A DNA stretch of 64,000 nt from Sinorhizobium alkalisoli (GTDB lineage Bacteria; Pseudomonadota; Alphaproteobacteria; Rhizobiales; Rhizobiaceae): NCBI RefSeq assembly GCF_008932245.1, contig NZ_CP034910.1, positions 744,001 through 808,000 of the forward strand. The letters run 5' to 3'. Below the pieces are notes generated by a model. The model searched no databases, had not been told where the DNA came from, and saw only the letters and a program-made list of their open reading frames with translations. This document shows positions 54,203 to 61,824 of the stretch, one piece after another (the stretch's first letter is position 1; each line of letters opens with the position of its first letter). The position numbers and the translations under genes were made by a program.

Positions 54203-54300
54203 TGCAGCGCCGCGCGTCATTTCAGACGCGCAAGGGCCGCAGTAACTCTTTGACTCTGCGCGCATCGAGCTTTCTGAAAATCGAGTGTGATTTTCGGGCC
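54203..54300. repeat. Partial mosaic element plus inverted GAAAATC repeat
   Basis: GCGCGTC (54212-54218)/GACGCGC (54225-54231) is a shortened module one of the mosaic family. It is followed at 54248-54300 by the inverted copy of the 44705 element, with GAAAATC (54276-54282)/GATTTTC (54289-54295). The pair fills the nnrR-pseudoazurin gap just upstream of the azurin box. Confidence 0.65.
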
Positions 54301-54318
54301 AGTGCTTAGCGGTTTTGT

Positions 54319-54332
54319 TTGACAGGCATCAA
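54319..54332. promoter_or_regulatory. FixK/NnrR-type box upstream of pseudoazurin
   Basis: TTGACAGGCATCAA, a near-perfect TTGAY-N4-RTCAA-type Crp/Fnr site and the best of the five boxes. Centred 78.5 bases before the GTG start. Confidence 0.7.
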
Positions 54333-54403
54333 AGAGACGGTGCCGTTTCTGGCCTATCTCCTTATCGAACCGGACAGGGTTCCGAAACGTAAGGAGAATT
54401 TCA

Positions 54404-54847
54404 GTGCGCACAACCGTAAAGAGCCTCGCCGTCGCAGCCATCCTCACCGCCCTTGGCGGGACCGCCTTCGCCGCCGATTTCGAGGTCCACATGCTGAACA
54501 AGGGCGCCGATGGCGTGATGGTTTTCGAGCCGGCCTTCGTCAAGCTCAACCCCGGCGATACCGTGACTTTCATTCCCACCGACAAGGGGCATAATGTCGA
54601 GACGATCAAGGACATGATCCCCGACGGCGCCGAGCCGTTCAAGAGCAAAATGAGCGAGACCTATAAGGTGAGCTTCGACGTGCCGGGCGTCTACGGCGTC
54701 AAGTGCACCCCGCATGTGGGCATGGGCATGGTCGGCGTGGTTGTCGTCGGCGATGCCCCCGCCAATGTCGAGAAGGTGAATGCAGTGAAGTTGCCGAAGA
54801 AAGCGCGGGAGCGCCTCGACGCAGCCCTTGCCGCAGCCCTGCAGTAA
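54404..54847 (+). CDS. azu: Pseudoazurin
   Basis: A 147-residue blue copper protein with a 23-residue Sec signal ([16 protein letters not shown]) and type 1 copper ligands His63, Cys101, His104 and Met109 (mature 40, 78, 81, 86, the classical numbering). It delivers electrons to NirK. GTG 54404 is the start, preceded by AAGGAG. It ends at a perfect convergent terminator hairpin. Confidence 0.96.
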   Translation: MRTTVKSLAVAAILTALGGTAFAADFEVHMLNKGADGVMVFEPAFVKLNPGDTVTFIPTDKGHNVETIKDMIPDGAEPFKSKMSETYKVSFDVPGVYGVKCTPHVGMGMVGVVVVGDAPANVEKVNAVKLPKKARERLDAALAAALQ

Positions 54848-54869
54848 ACCGGGACGAACGCCATTTCCT

Positions 54870-54898
54870 GATCCCGGCGCGGCTGGTCCGCGCCGGGA
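54870..54898. terminator. Convergent terminator between pseudoazurin and the export operon
   Basis: ATCCCGGCGCGG (54870-54881) and CCGCGCCGGGAT (54887-54898), perfect 12-bp arms with a 5-base loop. It touches the 3' end of the reverse-strand permease gene at 54899. Confidence 0.75.
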
Positions 54899-56131
54899 TT
54901 ACTCGTAGCGCAAGGCCTCCATGGGCGACTTCTGCGCCGCGCGCATGGCCGGGTAGAGGCCGAAGACAAGTCCAACGAGCGCGGAAAAGACAAAGGCGAG
55001 GACGACCGGTTCACCGGTCAATTCGACGCGCATCTCGAAATAGGATTCGGCGACGATGGCGCCGGCGAAGCCCGCCGCGGCCCCGGCAATGCCGCCGGCG
55101 ACCGAAAGGATCGTCGCCTCGGCGAGGAATTGAGCCAGGACCGTCGAGGGCCTCGCGCCGATCGCCATGCGGACGCCGATCTCGCGGGTGCGCTCGGTCA
55201 CCGAAACGAGCATTATGTTCATGATGCCGATGCCGCCGACGAGGAGCGAGATGGAGGCGATTGCGGCGAGGAGCTGTGTCAGGGCCGCGGATGACTCTTC
55301 CTGGAGCCTCGCGCTCTCGGCCACATTGTTGATCCTGAAATCGTCGGCTTGCCCGGGCGTAAGGCGATGCTGAAACCGCAGCACCTCGCGGACTTCGGCT
55401 ATCGCTTCTTCTATTTGTTGCTCGGTTTCAGCTTTAACGGTGATCATCGATACAGAGCGTGCCTTCGCGGTACTGCGCCCGAAGAGCTGATCGCGCGCCG
55501 TGCTCAGGGGGACGAGGCCGACGTCGTCGAGATCGGAGCCGTCCATCGTCTGCCCCTTCCGTGCCAGCAAGCCGATCACCTCCATGGGCAATTGATTAAC
55601 CCGGATCATCTGACCAATCGGATCGGTCCCGCCGAAGACCTTTTCCGCTGTGGTAGCGCCGAGCACCACGACCTTGGCTCCGGTCGCGACATCCTGATCG
55701 TCGATCAGGCGACCAGCAGCCAATTGCCAGTCGCGAGCGACGAGATAGTCCTCGGTGATGCCGTAGACGCCGGACGACCAATTGTCGATCGCCGTCGCCA
55801 AGTGCGCGACACCGGCGACGCTCGGAGCCGCCGCGACGATGCCGCTCGCATCGCCCCTGATCGCCGCGGCGTCCTCGTCGGAGAGGGTCGGACGCGTTCC
55901 GGCACCGAGCCGGGCGCCCGCCGCATTGGCCGATCCCGGGATGACCATGATGACGCTCGCGCCGAGCTTCTCGATTTCGTCCTTGATAGCCGCCTGCGTT
56001 CCCGTACCGACCGCAACCATCACCACGACCGAGGCCACGCCGATAATGATCCCGAGCGTGGTGAGCGCGCTCCTCAGTTGATTGCCGCGCAAAGCCCTCG
56101 CGGCGGTACGCAAGATATCCGGCGCTCTCAT
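54899..56131 (-). CDS. MacB-like ABC transporter permease (FtsX family)
   Basis: A 410-residue permease: one N-terminal helix (LTTLGIIIGVASVVVMVAVG), a large MacB-type periplasmic domain and three C-terminal helices (ISLLVGGIGIMNIMLVSVTERTREIGVRMAIGARPS is the FtsX signature). It is separate from its ATPase, unlike E. coli MacB where the two are fused. It overlaps the ATPase stop by 4 bases. It should export through the HlyD-type adaptor encoded upstream. Confidence 0.9.
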   Translation of the reverse strand: MRAPDILRTAARALRGNQLRSALTTLGIIIGVASVVVMVAVGTGTQAAIKDEIEKLGASVIMVIPGSANAAGARLGAGTRPTLSDEDAAAIRGDASGIVAAAPSVAGVAHLATAIDNWSSGVYGITEDYLVARDWQLAAGRLIDDQDVATGAKVVVLGATTAEKVFGGTDPIGQMIRVNQLPMEVIGLLARKGQTMDGSDLDDVGLVPLSTARDQLFGRSTAKARSVSMITVKAETEQQIEEAIAEVREVLRFQHRLTPGQADDFRINNVAESARLQEESSAALTQLLAAIASISLLVGGIGIMNIMLVSVTERTREIGVRMAIGARPSTVLAQFLAEATILSVAGGIAGAAAGFAGAIVAESYFEMRVELTGEPVVLAFVFSALVGLVFGLYPAMRAAQKSPMEALRYE

Positions 56132-56856
56132 GGGAAACCCGCCCAGATAGGTGATTTGCTGTCCGGGTGGGGTTCGGCTCGTAGATCCGATGTGATCCGG
56201 CCGTCGGTGAGGGTGATCGTACGGCGCATCGTTTCAGCAATGTCGCGGTCGTGGGTGACGATGACAACGGTCGTGCCGGCGGCGTTGACCTCATCAAGAA
56301 GAGAAAGTATTTCGCGGCCCGTCATGGTGTCCAATGCGCCGGTCGGCTCGTCCGCGAGGATCAGGTCCGGTTCATTGACGAGCGCCCGCGCAATTGCCAC
56401 ACGCTGCTGCTGCCCGCCGGACAATTGGTTCGGATAGTGCGACATTCGGTCGGTCAGTCCGACGCGCCGAAGCGCGGTGGTGGCCTTCGCGCGCCGAAGG
56501 CCGGGCCGTTGCCGGGCATAGGCGAGCGGCAATTCGACGTTTTCCAACGCCGTCAGCCGCGGCAGCAGGTTGAAGTTCTGGAAGACGAAGCCGAAGCGGC
56601 GACAGCGCAGCTCCGCGAGCTCCGGCTTCGACATTCTGCCGACCTCTTCCTCCCGCAGGAAGTAGCTGCCACTGCTCGGGGTATCGAGACAGCCCAGAAT
56701 ACCAAGCAGCGTCGACTTTCCGGACCCCGAGGGTCCCATGATCGCGACGGAGTCGCCAGCGACGATCTCGAGGGAGACGTCGCTTAGCGCCTGGACGGGC
56801 GCGTCACTCCCGCCGTAGCACCTGCCGATCCGATCGAGGCGGATGAGCGGCATCAT
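56128..56856 (-). CDS. MacB-like ABC transporter ATPase
   Basis: A 242-residue LolD/MacB-type ATPase. Walker A GPSGSGKSTLLGILG, Q-loop VFQNFNLLPRLTA, signature LSGGQQQRVAIARAL, Walker B LILADEPTGALD and VTHDRDIAE. It overlaps the adaptor stop (TAATG) and the permease start (ATGA), so the three are coupled. Mechanotransmission without substrate entering the cytoplasmic membrane is the family mode. Confidence 0.92.
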   Translation of the reverse strand: MMPLIRLDRIGRCYGGSDAPVQALSDVSLEIVAGDSVAIMGPSGSGKSTLLGILGCLDTPSSGSYFLREEEVGRMSKPELAELRCRRFGFVFQNFNLLPRLTALENVELPLAYARQRPGLRRAKATTALRRVGLTDRMSHYPNQLSGGQQQRVAIARALVNEPDLILADEPTGALDTMTGREILSLLDEVNAAGTTVVIVTHDRDIAETMRRTITLTDGRITSDLRAEPHPDSKSPIWAGFP

Positions 56857-58055
56857 TACATCTCGGGCTGGCGGGGCCGGCCGGACACCGCAGCCTGTCC
56901 GCCTGCGATCGCCAATCCGGTTATCGCCCTATCGCCCTCCTTGAGCCCATCGCTCGTGATCGCCGTGAACGAGCCGTCGGTTGCACCCGGGCGCACATGA
57001 ATCGCGACCGGCAGGCCGTCTCGCTCGACGAAGATCCTGGTTTCGAGGCTTCTCGGTTCACCGGGCGGGCGAAAACGCAGTGCCGCTGTGGGCACTGAGA
57101 GCTTCTCGCCACTGTCATCAATGATGATTCGGGCCGTGGCGGTCATCCCTGGCAGCAGTCGAAGTTCGAGATTCGGCGCGCTGGCAACGACCGTATATGT
57201 CACCACATTCTGGGTCATCTGCGGCTGCTTTCGGATCTGGACGACTTCGCCGCGAAAGACATTGCCGGGATAGGAATCCACCGTGAACTCCAGCCGCTGT
57301 CCCACACGGATGCGGCCGATTTCCGCCTCGGGGATCGAGGCATTGACCTGCATCTCGCGGAGGTTCTGTGCGATCGTGAACAGAACCGGGGCCTGAAGGC
57401 TGACCGCCACGGTCTGGCCGACTTCGATGCCGCGCTGAATGATCGTGCCGTCGACCGGCGAGCGGATGACGGTACGATCGAGATCGGCGCGCGCCTGCTT
57501 CAGCGTGGCCTCGGCCCCGAGCAAGGCGTGCGTGGCGTTGTCGAGTTCGGCAGAGGCGAGGTCGCGCACGGCCGTGGCCTTGCTCTCCTCCAGCTTGGAG
57601 CCAGTCCCATTTATGGCGAGCGCGTGCTTGCGTTCAAGATCGGCTTCCGCGTCGCGCAGGGCCACTTCGGCCTTCTGCACTCCGGCCCTGGCAATGCCCA
57701 CCTGCGCTTCCGCCTGCTCGACGGCGATTTCAAAGGAGAGCGGGTCGATCAGCGCAATCGCGTCGCCACGACTGACCTCGCCATTGAAGTCCGCATAGAT
57801 TTCCTTGATCTGTCCCGAGACCTGGGAGCTGACCGAAACAAGCGCGACGGGAACGACGGAACCGGTGACCTGGACGCTCTCGACGATCTGGCGTCGTTCG
57901 ACGGCGGCGATCCGGTAGCTGGCCCCGTTGGACATGCCATGCGCCTCGCCAGTTCCGGCAATATTCAGCCTATTCCCCAACCCCCACTCGACCGTGAACC
58001 AGCAGAGGAGTGCCAGGGCAGCCGATGACAACAACCAAAACCGGATCTTTTGCAC
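56856..58055 (-). CDS. HlyD/MacA-type membrane fusion protein
   Basis: A 399-residue periplasmic adaptor: an N-terminal anchor (WLLSSAALALLCWFTVEW), a biotinyl-lipoyl hairpin (SSQVSGQIKEIYADFNGEVSRGDAIALID), a coiled-coil hairpin (residues about 115-200), VRIRSPVDGTII-like beta strands and a C-terminal domain. It links the inner-membrane permease to an outer-membrane channel, probably TolC, which is not in the window. GTG 58055 is the start. Confidence 0.9.
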   Translation of the reverse strand: MQKIRFWLLSSAALALLCWFTVEWGLGNRLNIAGTGEAHGMSNGASYRIAAVERRQIVESVQVTGSVVPVALVSVSSQVSGQIKEIYADFNGEVSRGDAIALIDPLSFEIAVEQAEAQVGIARAGVQKAEVALRDAEADLERKHALAINGTGSKLEESKATAVRDLASAELDNATHALLGAEATLKQARADLDRTVIRSPVDGTIIQRGIEVGQTVAVSLQAPVLFTIAQNLREMQVNASIPEAEIGRIRVGQRLEFTVDSYPGNVFRGEVVQIRKQPQMTQNVVTYTVVASAPNLELRLLPGMTATARIIIDDSGEKLSVPTAALRFRPPGEPRSLETRIFVERDGLPVAIHVRPGATDGSFTAITSDGLKEGDRAITGLAIAGGQAAVSGRPRQPEM

Positions 58056-58112
58056 GGGCCTATTTCCAAGTGCTCGCAGAACGTATTCACATCACACGCG
58101 GTAGAAAAAGGC

Positions 58113-58137
58113 GGGAGGGGGACGTTGTCCGCCTCCC
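58113..58137 (-). terminator. Attenuating terminator between the secreted-protein gene and the exporter
   Basis: On the reverse strand GGGAGGCGGAC-aac-GTCCCCCTCCC, an 11-bp stem with one mismatch, followed by GCC and a five-T run. It lies in the 94-base gap and would let the first gene be made in excess over the exporter. Confidence 0.75.
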
Positions 58138-58149
58138 TATCAGCACGCC

Positions 58150-58560
58150 TTAGAGCGGGCAGTTCGGCAGGCTGCTGCCCGGATTGCACACGACCTCATT
58201 CGTGGTGCTGCTGCCGCCCGGATCAAGGGTCGTGACTTGCTCGACTGTCGTCGAGTGGTCAGCATTGACCTTTCCGGCCGGATTCAGAGCCGTGCAGGCG
58301 ACCGTGACGGTCGAGATCGTCGGAGCGGTAGTGATCGTCACGTCGGCCTTCCCGACGTTGCCTGCAGAGTTGTAGCTGACGTCACCGAGCGTCGTGGTCT
58401 GCTCGCCGCCCGAAATCACGGGTTGGCTGTAGCTGATGGCCCAGCTCCACTTTGCATTCGGCAGTTCGCCGCAGATGTCAGAGCCATCGACGACCGCAGC
58501 AAAAGCACCCGAGGTCATTCCCATCACGGTCGCAGCTGTCAAAATCGCAATTTTACGCAT
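58150..58560 (-). CDS. Small secreted protein with four cysteines
   Basis: A 136-residue precursor with a Sec signal peptide (MRKIAILTAATVMGMTSGAF then A, cleavage about residue 21-22). The mature part of about 115 residues is rich in Thr, Ser and Val with a beta-like pattern, and carries Cys30, Cys89, Cys125 and Cys134, enough for two disulfides. I know no family. AGGAGA precedes the ATG. It heads the macAB-like operon, so it may be the exporter's cargo, a regulator, or simply co-expressed. It might also be a structural or adhesive protein. Confidence 0.72.
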   Translation of the reverse strand: MRKIAILTAATVMGMTSGAFAAVVDGSDICGELPNAKWSWAISYSQPVISGGEQTTTLGDVSYNSAGNVGKADVTITTAPTISTVTVACTALNPAGKVNADHSTTVEQVTTLDPGGSSTTNEVVCNPGSSLPNCPL

Positions 58561-59314
58561 TAAATATCTCCTATCGATGCGGTACATCTCACTCGCGGCA
58601 TTGGCGCCGCGCCCCCACAGCATCTACGGCCTGAGTGCCCCATCCGCTGCCGTGTTGAGACACCTCTGTGCTCGCGGAGCGGGAAATTCAATATATCTCG
58701 GAGATATACCATTCCTTAACCATGTGCCGATTTCCTCAGGGTTCAGGCGTCGTGAAGAAGCGGCCGGAGAGGCAGTGAAAACTTAAAAATGGCATTTATT
58801 TCAATTGTATGTCGCAAAATGGCGGTCAGCAGGACGGCTGTGCGATGAGCGCAGTGTTGCCCTTAACCAAACGTTAAAAAACTGCGGTTCGATGCCGATG
58901 CGATCGGATCGCGCCCGATTGCCGAAGAGCCGTCACTTTCAAGCACGGGCGTTCGCGAGATATCTACCTGGCGAAGCACCGGTGCCGCGCCGGCGCGACA
59001 CTGGTGCTTCGCCGGGGGAATAGAAGAAGCGCTGCAACTGTTCTTCCGCGATCTGGCCTTACCGTTGTGATGTTAAATATGCTGTGAAATAACAGTTGAT
59101 TCCATATGCCGCGAAGATATAATCTCAAGTTGTAACTGTTTAAGGCGCTCTCTACTCCTTTGTAGGTAGGAATAATGAGGAATACTTAAGGCGATCGGTT
59201 TGCTCTGGCGATCGTCACGAAGTTCAAGTTTCAGTTTTTTCTGGATAATTTCAGCAGGAATTTTCATCAAAGCTATTAACATCCGGCCGCTCTGGCCTGG
59301 GTAGGGGGATTTAA
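58561..59314. promoter_or_regulatory. AT-rich divergent control region with 17-bp palindrome and large hairpin
   Basis: 754 bases between the secreted-protein gene and the histidine kinase. TATATCTC-g-GAGATATA (58692-58708) is a perfect palindrome, 132-148 bases upstream of the secreted-protein start; half-site-like ATATCTC/GAGATAT sequences recur at 58564, 58957 and about 59115. GGCGAAGCACCGGTG (58970-58984)/CACTGGTGCTTCGCC (58999-59013) forms a 15-bp stem with one G-T pair and a 14-base loop. The rest shows no gene I would support; a 64-codon reverse frame at about 59073-59267 lacks a ribosome site. Confidence 0.6.
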
Positions 59315-60976
59315 ATGAACTATATGCAAAATATAGAGCGCGCTTCGTATGCGGAAGCGGCGAACAAATATTTTGACCAGGCATCTTGGCCTCATCGGAT
59401 GAAGGCAATTAGTGCATGGAGACTGGTGGCCGTCTCGCGCCTTGTCCTGGCGATGTTTGCGCTGCTGGCAATCTATGTCGATCCGACGCAGCCGGCCCGC
59501 AGCAGCGAGCTTGCCTACTTCATTTTAGCGGCCTACGTCATCTATTCGGGCGCGCTGGCGGTGATCCTGGAGCGATTTGTGGTGAGCCGCCCGGCCGCGC
59601 ATCTGGTCCATGGCATCGACATTCTCACCTTCGGCGTGGTGCTCCACCTGACCGATGGGCCGACCAGTCCTTTCTTCGTACTCCTCACCTTTGCGCTGTT
59701 TGCCGCGACCATTCGCTGGGGCTGGCGCGGGGCCGTTTTCACGACGATGGCGACAGTCGCCATTTACGGCATCCTGGCTGTCTCGTCCGAGGACCTGATG
59801 GACGACCTGAACCGCGTGGTAATGCGCGGCATCTATTTGGTCGTGGCGGGTGTCCTGTTCGCCTATTTCGGCGGCATTATCGAACGCATGCGGCACAACG
59901 TCGCCAGCCTGGCAGGATCGTCGGCGCAGGCTTGGCTCGGGGGTGACACGCCGATCGCCTCCGTCCTGCGCCGGGCAGCCGCGATCACCAGAGCTACACG
60001 GGCACTGGCCGTGTGGCGGGACGAAGCGGGGTCGGTCCTCAGGGTCGTTGAGTTGGACCGTGGTGTCATCAAGTACAGCGAAAGCGCAAACAAGCTGCCG
60101 GCTGTGGACGGAAAGGTGCGTACCGGTGCCGAATTCTGGCGCGGCGGCTCACAGAAGCTGCCGGACTGGCTCATTGGTGGCAAGGCGGAAAGCATGGTCA
60201 TGGCTCCGCTTCCCGGCGGCTCGGCGGAAGGCTTTGTGCTCTTCGTCGACTGCGAGGAAACGGGAGAGGACCTGCTGCCGCTGGCAGGCGTCGCGGCAGC
60301 ACGCATCGGCTATGAAATCGCAGAGCAGGACTTGAGGCATCAGCTGATCGAGGCCGCGAAGGCCGAGGAACGCGAAAAGCTGGCACGGGACATCCACGAC
60401 GACCTGCTGCAAAGCATGGCGGCCGTGGCGATACAATTGGCCTCGCTACCGAAGAAGAGCGGGGGCGAAACGGAGGGGCTCGCCCAGATACGCGCCATTA
60501 TCGGCGAGCAGCAGGACAAGCTCAGAACCCTCGTACGAGAGGCTATCGGCGAGCGGTCGGCGCAGAAGACATGCCGCGTTGCTGGGCGTCTTAGGAAATT
60601 GCTTGTGGAGTTGCAGGCGCAATGGGCCTGCAGCATCGCCCTTTCGGTTGCGCCTCTCGATCTCGTTATGTCGGAGAAGGCGATGAAAGGTGTTTTCATG
60701 CTGGTCTCCGAGGCGATCGCCAATGGGGTTCGGCACGGTCGCGCCAGTCGTTTTGAAGTGCACCTCGAAAGCACGCGCACGCTGTTTACGTTGACGATCC
60801 GGGACGATGGGGTGGGGCTCCAGGAGCCTGCGAGCATATTCGAATATGAAGCCGTTCTTACCGAGGAGATCGGGTCGATCTCGCTCAGTCGGCGCGTGCA
60901 GGCACTCGGCTGGCGGCTCTCGCTTGACAATTCCCCTCGGGGCTTGTCGGTGACGATCAGGGGAGCCCTGGAATGA
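59315..60976 (+). CDS. NarL-family sensor histidine kinase
   Basis: A 553-residue membrane kinase. Five to six N-terminal helices (residues about 35-195) form a MASE-like sensor; a GAF-like region follows (about 205-335); the HisKA_3 dimerisation domain carries His361 in EREKLARDIHDDLLQSM; the ATPase domain has SEAIANGVRHG (N box) and RDDGVGL (G1 box). GGGG and an AT-rich spacer precede the ATG. The signal is unknown. The response regulator overlaps its stop (ATGA). Confidence 0.92.
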   Translation: MNYMQNIERASYAEAANKYFDQASWPHRMKAISAWRLVAVSRLVLAMFALLAIYVDPTQPARSSELAYFILAAYVIYSGALAVILERFVVSRPAAHLVHGIDILTFGVVLHLTDGPTSPFFVLLTFALFAATIRWGWRGAVFTTMATVAIYGILAVSSEDLMDDLNRVVMRGIYLVVAGVLFAYFGGIIERMRHNVASLAGSSAQAWLGGDTPIASVLRRAAAITRATRALAVWRDEAGSVLRVVELDRGVIKYSESANKLPAVDGKVRTGAEFWRGGSQKLPDWLIGGKAESMVMAPLPGGSAEGFVLFVDCEETGEDLLPLAGVAAARIGYEIAEQDLRHQLIEAAKAEEREKLARDIHDDLLQSMAAVAIQLASLPKKSGGETEGLAQIRAIIGEQQDKLRTLVREAIGERSAQKTCRVAGRLRKLLVELQAQWACSIALSVAPLDLVMSEKAMKGVFMLVSEAIANGVRHGRASRFEVHLESTRTLFTLTIRDDGVGLQEPASIFEYEAVLTEEIGSISLSRRVQALGWRLSLDNSPRGLSVTIRGALE

Positions 60977-61674
60977 GCGGAGCGGCTATGGAGAAGAGGA
61001 GAATGGCGGACAGCCGGCCGACGACGATCCTGTTTGCGGACGACCATCCACTCGTCCTCAATGCGCTGAAGGGGCTGGTTGGCGCCGACGAGACGCTGCG
61101 ACCGATCCATTTCGTCTGCGATGGTCTGGCGGCCATTTCGGCCCTCGAGAAGGAGGCGCCGGACGTGGCGGTGGTCGACATGAGGATGCCTGGTCTTTCC
61201 GGACTGAAATTTCTCGAAGAGGTCCGAAGTCGGAACCTGCCGGTGCGGGTCATCCTTTTCACGGCCGAAATGAACGATGAGGAGATTTGTGACGCGGTGT
61301 CGCTCGGGGTCGATAGCATCCTGTTCAAGCGGTCGGCGCCCGAAAATCTGCTCGACTGTATTCACAAGGTGGCGGTGGGGAACCGCTGCTTTCCCGATGA
61401 AAGCATAGCAGCTGCGGTCGATCGGCAACGGCAACAGCGCGAGAGAATGGATCAACTGCTACCGCGGTTGAGTCCCCGGGAAACGGCCATCGCGACAATG
61501 GCGGCGAAGCGCATGTCCAACAAGGAGATTGCGAAAGCCCTGGACATCACCGAAGGAACGGTCAAGGTCCACCTCCACAACATCTTCCTGAAGCTTGGCC
61601 TCTCCGATCGGTCGGCACTGAGAACATTGCTGTCACCCGTCGTCGATCCATCCCGGCCGCTTTCGGACGGCTGA
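60973..61674 (+). CDS. NarL/FixJ-family response regulator
   Basis: A receiver domain (DDHPLVLNAL, phospho-acceptor Asp69 in VAVVDMRMPGLSG, Lys near LFKRSAPENLL) followed by a LuxR-type HTH (LSPRETAIATMAAKRMSNKEIAKALDI, TEGTVKVHLHNIFLKLG). About 233 residues from the coupled ATG; ATGs at 60988 and 61003 are alternatives. It may act on the palindrome upstream of the secreted-protein operon, an inference from position only. Confidence 0.93.
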   Translation: MSGAAMEKRRMADSRPTTILFADDHPLVLNALKGLVGADETLRPIHFVCDGLAAISALEKEAPDVAVVDMRMPGLSGLKFLEEVRSRNLPVRVILFTAEMNDEEICDAVSLGVDSILFKRSAPENLLDCIHKVAVGNRCFPDESIAAAVDRQRQQRERMDQLLPRLSPRETAIATMAAKRMSNKEIAKALDITEGTVKVHLHNIFLKLGLSDRSALRTLLSPVVDPSRPLSDG

Positions 61675-61824
61675 CCGGGACCTATCGACGCGACCTGGCG
61701 TCGGAAAACCAATTCATTTTCGTCCCCAGCCTGCGCCCCTCCCATATGCTGGCACCGTCACATACGCTACGTTAAAAAAGGATGGGTGCGTTTCCAGCAA
61801 CTTCGACAACTCGTGTTGGGAAAG

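Noticed and set aside
59073..59267. 64-codon reverse frame (MKIPAEIIQKKLKLELRDDR) upstream of the histidine kinase
   Set aside because: Reads somewhat protein-like in AT-rich DNA, but it has no ribosome site and lies in a probable promoter region.
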